Assembly (NCBI RefSeq): GCF_022179545.1
Contig: NZ_AP025518.1
Location: 4,092,001 to 4,156,000, forward strand
DNA: 64,000 bases
DNA from: Mycolicibacterium fortuitum subsp. fortuitum
Lineage (GTDB): Bacteria > Actinomycetota > Actinomycetes > Mycobacteriales > Mycobacteriaceae
Reading direction: 5' to 3'
Below the pieces are notes generated by a model that was given only the letters and a program-made list of their open reading frames with translations, had not been told where the DNA came from and searched no databases. This document shows, piece by piece, positions 58,934 through 64,000 of this stretch. The translations under genes and the position numbers were made by a program. Every line of letters starts with the position of its first letter. The stretch's first letter is position 1.

Positions 58934-59476
58934 ATGAAGAACCATCTGTTCAGCGTCCGCGCCCTGGCCCGCGAGGAACGCCAGGAGTTCGCCGAACTGC
59001 TCGACGGCCTGAGTCCGCAACAGTGGCAGGCACCCACCTTGTGCAGCGGCTGGAATGTCGGCGACGTCGTCGCACACACCATCGCGTACCTCGGGCAGAC
59101 CCGGATGGGCCTCGTCGCCGCGATGCTGGCCGCACGCGGACAGATCGACCGGCTCAACGAATCGGCGCTGCGGACTGCAGCCGGACCTGACGAACTTCGC
59201 GGGCTCATGCGGGCCGGCGTCGATCCCTCGGGCGCGGGGGCGCTGTACGGCTGCCGGGTGGCGCTCATCGAATGCCTGATCCACCAGCAGGACATCCGGC
59301 GTCCGCTCGGCCTGCCCTGCATCATCCCGGCCGACACACTCCGGGCATCTCTGACATTCGCCCGGGTCAGCCCCGTCATCGGCGGGGCCTGGCCTGGCGC
59401 AGCTGGCACCCTCCACTTGACGCGCCGATATCTACCTGAGGGTCGTCACCAGGCGCATTCTGCGACCCTGAGGTAG
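58934..59476 (+). pseudogene. DinB-like/maleylpyruvate isomerase family gene with lost C-terminus
   Basis: The N-terminal 150 or so residues are a clear mycothiol-dependent maleylpyruvate isomerase-type DinB domain (LSPQQWQAPTLCSGWNVGDV, VAHTIAYLGQTRMGL, ECLIHQQDIRRPLG). Family members then continue for about 50 residues after FARVSPVIGGA. Here the frame turns into GTLHLTRRYLPEGRHQAHSA, encoded by the hairpin at 59432-59476, and stops within it. It therefore looks truncated and may be inactive. The metal-binding His are still present. Confidence 0.6.
59432..59476. terminator. 14-bp hairpin at the end of the truncated gene
   Basis: CTACCTGAGGGTCG (59432-59445) pairs with CGACCCTGAGGTAG (59463-59476) with one mismatch and a 17-base loop. 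The right arm contains the TAG stop. Its core resembles the fdhD-clpX hairpin. Confidence 0.7.
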
Positions 59477-59678
59477 AAAACGGCGCGCTCGGCGGGTGAT
59501 CGCATCACGACCGCGTCTCGAACGGCTTGCGATCTGTGCCGGAGGGGGTGCTTCGCGGTGGCCGTCCGCCTACCGTGAGTAACAGGTGCGGACTGTCGAC
59601 CGATCTTGAAGATGGCAGCCGCAATTGTCAACCACGCGCACCGCTGCCGTAATTTCACCGCACCTGTGCAGGAGACGA
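59477..59678. other. 202-base gap before lipP
   Basis: No gene is seen. A weak promoter, TTGTCA (59625-59630) and TAATTT (59650-59655) 19 bases apart, may serve lipP. Confidence 0.3.
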
Positions 59679-60860
59679 ATGCCCGCTACGACCCTCATCG
59701 CCGGCACCTGCGCACCGGAATTCGTCGGGGTGCGCGATGCCTTCGCGGACAACTTCGCCCACCACAATGAGGTGGGCGCTGCTGTCGCGGTCTGGGTCGA
59801 GGGCGATCTGGTGGTCAACCTCTGGGGCGGATCAGCCGACGCAGCCGGCACCAGGCCATGGCAGCAGGACACTCTGGCCAGCGTGTACTCCGGCTCCAAG
59901 GGTTTGTTGAGCACCTGCATCCACCTGCTGGCCGACCGCGGTGAGATCGACCTCGACGCCCCGGTGGCCCGGTACTGGCCCGAGTTCGGACAGGCCGGAA
60001 AGCAGGACATCACCATTGCGATGGTGCTGGGTCACCGCTCCGGCGTGATCGGACCGCGCGAGCCGATGGACTGGCGGCAGGTGACCGACTGGGATGCGGT
60101 GTGCACCCGGATCGCGGCGGCGACGCCGTGGTGGCCTCCGGGCAGCGCGCAGGGCTATCAGGTGGTGACCTTCGGGTTCATCCTCGGCGAGGTGGTGCGT
60201 CGGGTCACCGGCCGCACCATCGGTCAATATCTGCGCACCGAGATCGCCGAACCTTTGGGCGCCGACATCCACATCGGGTTGCCCGCCTGGCAGCACCACC
60301 GGTGCGCGGAGATGGTGAACAAGCCCTCGGTTCGCAGCCTGCTGGCGGACAACCACGTCGACGGACCGCCGGCCTCGCTCACGGATCATCCGATGGCCGG
60401 CTGGGCCGTGTCCATGGACTTCGTGCCGGATGACGAATTGGGCGTGCAGGCCCTGGACGCCTGGCGGGCGGCCGAATTCCCCAGCACCAACGCCCACGTC
60501 TCGGCACTCGGCATGGCTACGGTGTACAACGCGCTGGCCCAGGAGAAGCTGCTGACCCGGCAGCACATGGAGCGCTGCCGAATCTCGCAGGGCGGTTTCG
60601 ACACCGATGTGGTGCTGGGGGCGCGGGTGGCCGATCACGGCTGGGGCCTGGGCTACATGCTCAACCAACGCGGCGTGGCCGGGCCCAACACCGGCATCTT
60701 CGGGCACGGCGGGTCAGGCGGTTCGTTCGCATTCGTCGACCTCGAGCACCGGATCGGCTATGCGTACGTGATGAACTATTTCGACGCCACCAAGTGCAAT
60801 GCCGACCCGCGGACGGTCGCATTGTCCAACGAGGTCTACTCCGCTCTCGGCGTAATTTGA
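59679..60860 (+). CDS. lipP: Beta-lactamase-fold esterase LipP
   Basis: A 393-residue esterase of the serine beta-lactamase class (family VIII type). The SxxK motif is SGSKGLLST at about residues 71-74. The class C-like Tyr is probably in QGYQVVTFG, and a C-terminal HGGSGGS loop is present. The ATG at 59679 follows AGGAG. It matches Rv2463 by order, next to tig and the tRNA genes. The natural ester is not known. Confidence 0.86.
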   Translation: MPATTLIAGTCAPEFVGVRDAFADNFAHHNEVGAAVAVWVEGDLVVNLWGGSADAAGTRPWQQDTLASVYSGSKGLLSTCIHLLADRGEIDLDAPVARYWPEFGQAGKQDITIAMVLGHRSGVIGPREPMDWRQVTDWDAVCTRIAAATPWWPPGSAQGYQVVTFGFILGEVVRRVTGRTIGQYLRTEIAEPLGADIHIGLPAWQHHRCAEMVNKPSVRSLLADNHVDGPPASLTDHPMAGWAVSMDFVPDDELGVQALDAWRAAEFPSTNAHVSALGMATVYNALAQEKLLTRQHMERCRISQGGFDTDVVLGARVADHGWGLGYMLNQRGVAGPNTGIFGHGGSGGSFAFVDLEHRIGYAYVMNYFDATKCNADPRTVALSNEVYSALGVI

Positions 60861-60911
60861 GTTCCCTTCGAGAACCCTGAGGCACCATTTCCCGTCGGTA
60901 CGCTGGACGCC

Positions 60912-61727
60912 ATGAACGGCGTCTTGCTGATCCTCATCATCCTGGTCATCGGCGCGATCGCGTTCGCTGTCTACAGCTCGTTGCAGGCCAACGGCCGGCG
61001 CTCCGCGGAGTCCCTGGCCGACGCCAAGGCTGACGCACGTCGGCTGATCGAGCGTCTCGGCGGGCAGGTGCTCAACTTGACGGGTTCCGACGACGCGTCG
61101 AAGCAGGCGCTGGCCGATGCTTCCGAGCGGTACACCGCGGCATCGTCACAGATTGATCAGGCCACCACCGCCAAACAGGCTGCGCTGGCCAAGGAGAGCG
61201 CCATCGAGGGGCTCTACTACGTGCGCGCCGCCCGTACCGCGATGGGCATGGACCCGGGTCCGGAGTTGGAGGCGTTGGCCGGTCAGCGTTCGGCCGGTGC
61301 GGTCACCGAGGACCGCCGCATCAACTTCGAGGGTCGCGAGATCGAGGCCTCCCCCGCCCCGTCGGAGCGCACGCCGAACTACTACCCCGGCGGCCGCGTG
61401 GCCGGACGCCCGGTGCCCGCCGGCTGGTATTCCGAACCGTGGTGGAAGCCGGCGCTGGTTGCCGGCGCCTGGGGGCTGGGCTCGGTCCTGCTGTTCGACG
61501 CGATGTTCTCCGGTATGCACGGAGTCAACTACGGCGCACAGGGCTTCGAAAGTGGTTACGGTGACGGCTATTCCGACGGTTTCGCCGCGGGCCAAGATGG
61601 CGGCGGGTTCGACGGAGGCGACGCCGGCGGCGGTGACTGGGGCGGCACCGACGCCAGCGGCTGGGACAGCGGCGATTTCGATGGCGGTGGCTTCGGCGAC
61701 TTCGGCGGAGACTTCGGCGGCTTCTGA
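60912..61727 (+). CDS. Membrane protein with coiled coil and Gly/Asp-rich tail (DUF1542-like)
   Basis: A 271-residue protein with an N-terminal helix (VLLILIILVIGAIAFAVYSS), a helical Ala-rich region (residues 30-100, resembling DUF1542), a second hydrophobic stretch (PALVAGAWGLGSVLLFDAM), and a Gly/Asp/Phe-rich tail ending GGGFGDFGGDFGGF. TACGCT ends seven bases before the ATG, suggesting a leaderless mRNA. Function unknown. Confidence 0.72.
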   Translation: MNGVLLILIILVIGAIAFAVYSSLQANGRRSAESLADAKADARRLIERLGGQVLNLTGSDDASKQALADASERYTAASSQIDQATTAKQAALAKESAIEGLYYVRAARTAMGMDPGPELEALAGQRSAGAVTEDRRINFEGREIEASPAPSERTPNYYPGGRVAGRPVPAGWYSEPWWKPALVAGAWGLGSVLLFDAMFSGMHGVNYGAQGFESGYGDGYSDGFAAGQDGGGFDGGDAGGGDWGGTDASGWDSGDFDGGGFGDFGGDFGGF

Positions 61728-61747
61728 CGCCCTGCCGGGAGAACCCG

Positions 61748-63433
61748 CTAGAGGCGGCTCTCCAGACGCGCCGACACACCGGCCTCCTGCAGGTCCAGAC
61801 GCTCCAGCATGGCGCGCACCGCCTCATCTTCGATCCGGCCCTCGTCACGCTCGGCGATGAGCGCCCCGCGTTGTGCCGCAAGCACATCGCGGTAGAGGCT
61901 GGAGAACACCGCGGCCCGCTTGGTGAGCGCCTCGGGATCGGGCATCTCGTCGGCGTCCTGTGAGTGCCGGGCGATCACCGCGCGAATTTCGGCCACCAGA
62001 TGAGGATCCAACCCTTCGGGCGGATCAGCCTCGAACGCGTCGAGCACATCGTCCGCCGCATCGTGCACCACCCGCTCGGCCTTGAGTTCTTCTTCCCGGT
62101 CGGCGGCGTGGTCGTCGCAGAACCGGGACAGGTTCAGCCGGCGGATCAGCAGGGGCAGCGTCCAGCCCTGGATCAGCAGGGTGCCGACACTGACCACGAA
62201 CGCGATGGCCTGGATGGTGGCGCGTTCCGGGAACGGTTCGCCGCTGGCGGTGGTGGCCGGAATCGCAGCGGCCGCGGCCAATGTGACCACGCCGCGCATC
62301 CCGGTCCAGGACACCACCAGGTTCTCCCGCCAACTCAGCGAGCGGCGGTCGATCATTCTGCGCCAGCGCGCCTTGGGTTTTCGGTTACGCCGGCCGAGTG
62401 CGCCGCGGGCACCGTCGGGCACCTGCACGCTGAACTTGCTCTCCACGTGCCGGGACAGCTTGTTGCGGCCGAACATCAGGAACACCGACAGCGGCCGGAT
62501 GAACAGCACGATCACCAGCACGATCATCGAGGCGATCGCCACCTCGGCCAGTGACTCGTGGGCTTCGTCGAGGTGCTCCAGCACGAAACGCAGGTGCAGT
62601 CCGATGTAGGCGAATACGAATGCTTCGAGCAGCACGTCCAACGAGTTCCAGACGTACCGCTCCTGCAGTCGGGTCTGGTAACCCGCGCCCATCGCACCGT
62701 TTCCGACGACGAATCCGGCGACCACCACCGCCAACACCCCGGAGGCGTGCAGTTCCTCGGCGGTGATGAATGCCGCGAACGGAACCACCAGGCCCTGCAC
62801 TGTTTCCAGGCCGGGGTTGTCCAGGTGCTTGCGAATCCACAGCGTCAGGTAGCCGAGCAGTGCGCCGACCAGCGGGCCGATCGTTGCGCTGTAGCCGAAC
62901 AGCAGGAACGGGTTCTCGATGAAGGTGTGGCTGCCGGCCACCTGGGCCACCGCGATGGAGAACAGCGTGAGCGCGGCCGCGTCGTTGATCAGGCTCTCCC
63001 CGGTGAGAATCGCCATCACCCGTTTGGGCAAACCGAGCTTGCGCCCCACCGCCACGGCGGTCACCGCGTCGGGCGGCGCGACGATCGCGCCGAGCACCAG
63101 GGCCAGCCCGAAGGTCAGCGGCACCAACACCAGCCACGACGACACCGCGGCCACTGCAAAGGCGGTCACCACGACGAGCCCGACACCCAGGCCGAGGATG
63201 GGGCGGATGTTGCGGAAGAACGTCGGGAAAGAGAAGTCCAGCGCGGCTGAATACAGCAGCGGCGGCAGCACCACGGTCAGCAAGATGTGGGAATCGAGTT
63301 CGGGAGGTTCGAAGCCGGGAAGGAATGAGACCAGGCTCCCGATCACCACGATGATCAGGGCGGGTTCCTGGCCGCGCCGATGCGCGGCTGCGGTGACGAG
63401 GATGGCTCCGACGACGACGAGGATCAATTCCAC
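61748..63433 (-). CDS. CPA1-family Na+/H+ antiporter
   Basis: A 561-residue NhaP/CPA1 exchanger with about 12 membrane helices. The core has LGAIVAPPDAVTAVAVGRKL and ILTGESLINDAAALTLFSIA with the ion-binding Asp residues. The hydrophilic C-terminal tail of 130 residues is likely regulatory. It is 20 bases from the convergent DUF1542-like gene. It may adjust pH or sodium. Confidence 0.9.
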   Translation of the reverse strand: MELILVVVGAILVTAAAHRRGQEPALIIVVIGSLVSFLPGFEPPELDSHILLTVVLPPLLYSAALDFSFPTFFRNIRPILGLGVGLVVVTAFAVAAVSSWLVLVPLTFGLALVLGAIVAPPDAVTAVAVGRKLGLPKRVMAILTGESLINDAAALTLFSIAVAQVAGSHTFIENPFLLFGYSATIGPLVGALLGYLTLWIRKHLDNPGLETVQGLVVPFAAFITAEELHASGVLAVVVAGFVVGNGAMGAGYQTRLQERYVWNSLDVLLEAFVFAYIGLHLRFVLEHLDEAHESLAEVAIASMIVLVIVLFIRPLSVFLMFGRNKLSRHVESKFSVQVPDGARGALGRRNRKPKARWRRMIDRRSLSWRENLVVSWTGMRGVVTLAAAAAIPATTASGEPFPERATIQAIAFVVSVGTLLIQGWTLPLLIRRLNLSRFCDDHAADREEELKAERVVHDAADDVLDAFEADPPEGLDPHLVAEIRAVIARHSQDADEMPDPEALTKRAAVFSSLYRDVLAAQRGALIAERDEGRIEDEAVRAMLERLDLQEAGVSARLESRL

Positions 63434-63470
63434 TCAGCAATTGTCCCGTGCCCGCGGCGGGGCCGCGCAC

Positions 63471-64000
63471 TCACATCTGGCAGTCCGGGCACCAGAAGAG
63501 GTTGCGGGCCTCCAGTTCCGCGGTGCGCACCGTCGCGCCGCAGACGCGGCACGCCTCCCCTGCCCGGCGGTAGACGTAGGTGCGGGGCCGCCCGGGACCA
63601 TAGGACGGAGCACCATGGTCGTGCTCGGGACGGACCACGACGATCTTGCCGCGGCGCACGCCGACCTTCATCAACTCGACGAGATCGGTCCACATGGCGC
63701 TGAATTCGGCCTGCTCGAGGTGGACACCCGGTCGGTACGGATCGATGTGGTGGCGGAACAGCAGCTCGCTGCGGTACACGTTGCCGACGCCCGCGATCAC
63801 CGACTGGTCCATCAGTAGGGCGCCGATTGACCTGCGCGACTTGCTGATCCGCCTCCATGCCAGCGCCGGGTCGGCATCCTTGCGCAGCGGATCGGGACCG
63901 AGTCGCGCGACGACGTCGGCGATCTCGGGTTCGACGATCACTTCACATACGGTCGGGCCGCGCAGATCGGTGCCGTACTCGGTGCCGACGATCCGCATCC
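63471..64000 (-). CDS. Fpg/Nei-family DNA glycosylase, N-terminus missing at window edge
   Basis: The C-terminal 176 residues of a formamidopyrimidine/endonuclease VIII-type glycosylase. It contains the helix-two-turn-helix (IGALLMDQSVIAGVGNVYRSELLFRH) and the zinc finger CRVCGATVRTAELEARNLFW followed by CPDCQ. It corresponds to Rv2464c (Nei2 type) by order. The catalytic N-terminal Pro/Glu lies beyond base 64000. It excises oxidised pyrimidines. Confidence 0.88.
   Translation of the reverse strand, partial: MRIVGTEYGTDLRGPTVCEVIVEPEIADVVARLGPDPLRKDADPALAWRRISKSRRSIGALLMDQSVIAGVGNVYRSELLFRHHIDPYRPGVHLEQAEFSAMWTDLVELMKVGVRRGKIVVVRPEHDHGAPSYGPGRPRTYVYRRAGEACRVCGATVRTAELEARNLFWCPDCQM

Overview
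The window is a 64 kb piece of a mycobacterial chromosome. GC is high, GTG and TTG starts are common, and several genes look leaderless. Gene order follows the holA-to-nei2 region of Mycobacterium tuberculosis (about Rv2413c to Rv2464c) with insertions and losses. The extra genes (P450/TetR pair, two rpf genes, fdhF/fdhD, secreted proteins) suggest a fast-growing Mycolicibacterium of the M. smegmatis or M. fortuitum type. Species cannot be fixed from sequence reading alone. No protein was searched against a database; names rest on motifs, length and gene order.

Layout: 1-3.2 kb holds holA (cut by the left edge), comEC and comEA. 3.3-8.6 kb holds a band-7 protein, a DapB-like dehydrogenase, degV, and the octT-gpgP-rsfS-nadD chain. 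8.7-12.4 kb holds a VWA/MoxR pair and proA. 12.4-22.4 kb holds a sugar kinase, an enoyl-CoA hydratase, a large secreted hydrolase, nadE, an isochorismatase-like gene, a sirtuin, and a divergent P450/TetR pair with a clear operator. 22.4-29.7 kb holds proB-obg-rpmA-rplU, rne and ndk. 29.7-38.3 kb holds DUF4233, folC, valS, a DUF937 protein, a trans-acting enoyl reductase homologue and an S9 peptidase. 38.3-42.9 kb holds a lipoprotein, a flavin monooxygenase, two tandem rpf genes, about 1 kb without a convincing gene, and mobA. 42.9-45.9 kb holds korAB. 46-48.2 kb holds a PfkB kinase gene split by an IS481-family element. 48.3-52.8 kb holds a small secreted protein, a LysR regulator and fdhF-fdhD. 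52.9-57.7 kb holds clpX, clpP2, clpP1, tig, tRNA-Pro and tRNA-Gly. 57.7-64 kb holds a secreted/membrane pair, a YeaQ-type protein, a truncated DinB-like gene, lipP, a Gly-rich membrane protein, a CPA1 antiporter and nei2 (cut by the right edge).

Most of the window is core metabolism and housekeeping: proline (proA, proB), NAD (nadD, nadE), folate, ribosome and RNA turnover (rsfS, rplU, rpmA, obg, rne), proteolysis (clpXP1P2 with trigger factor) and methylglucose lipopolysaccharide precursors (gpgP, octT). Accessory interest lies in the recent IS481 insertion, the two rpf genes with matching upstream elements, three Crp-like sites, a Fur-like palindrome beside a 22-codon ORF, and a family of strong hairpins between genes. 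I found no CRISPR array, prophage or plainly new multi-gene system.
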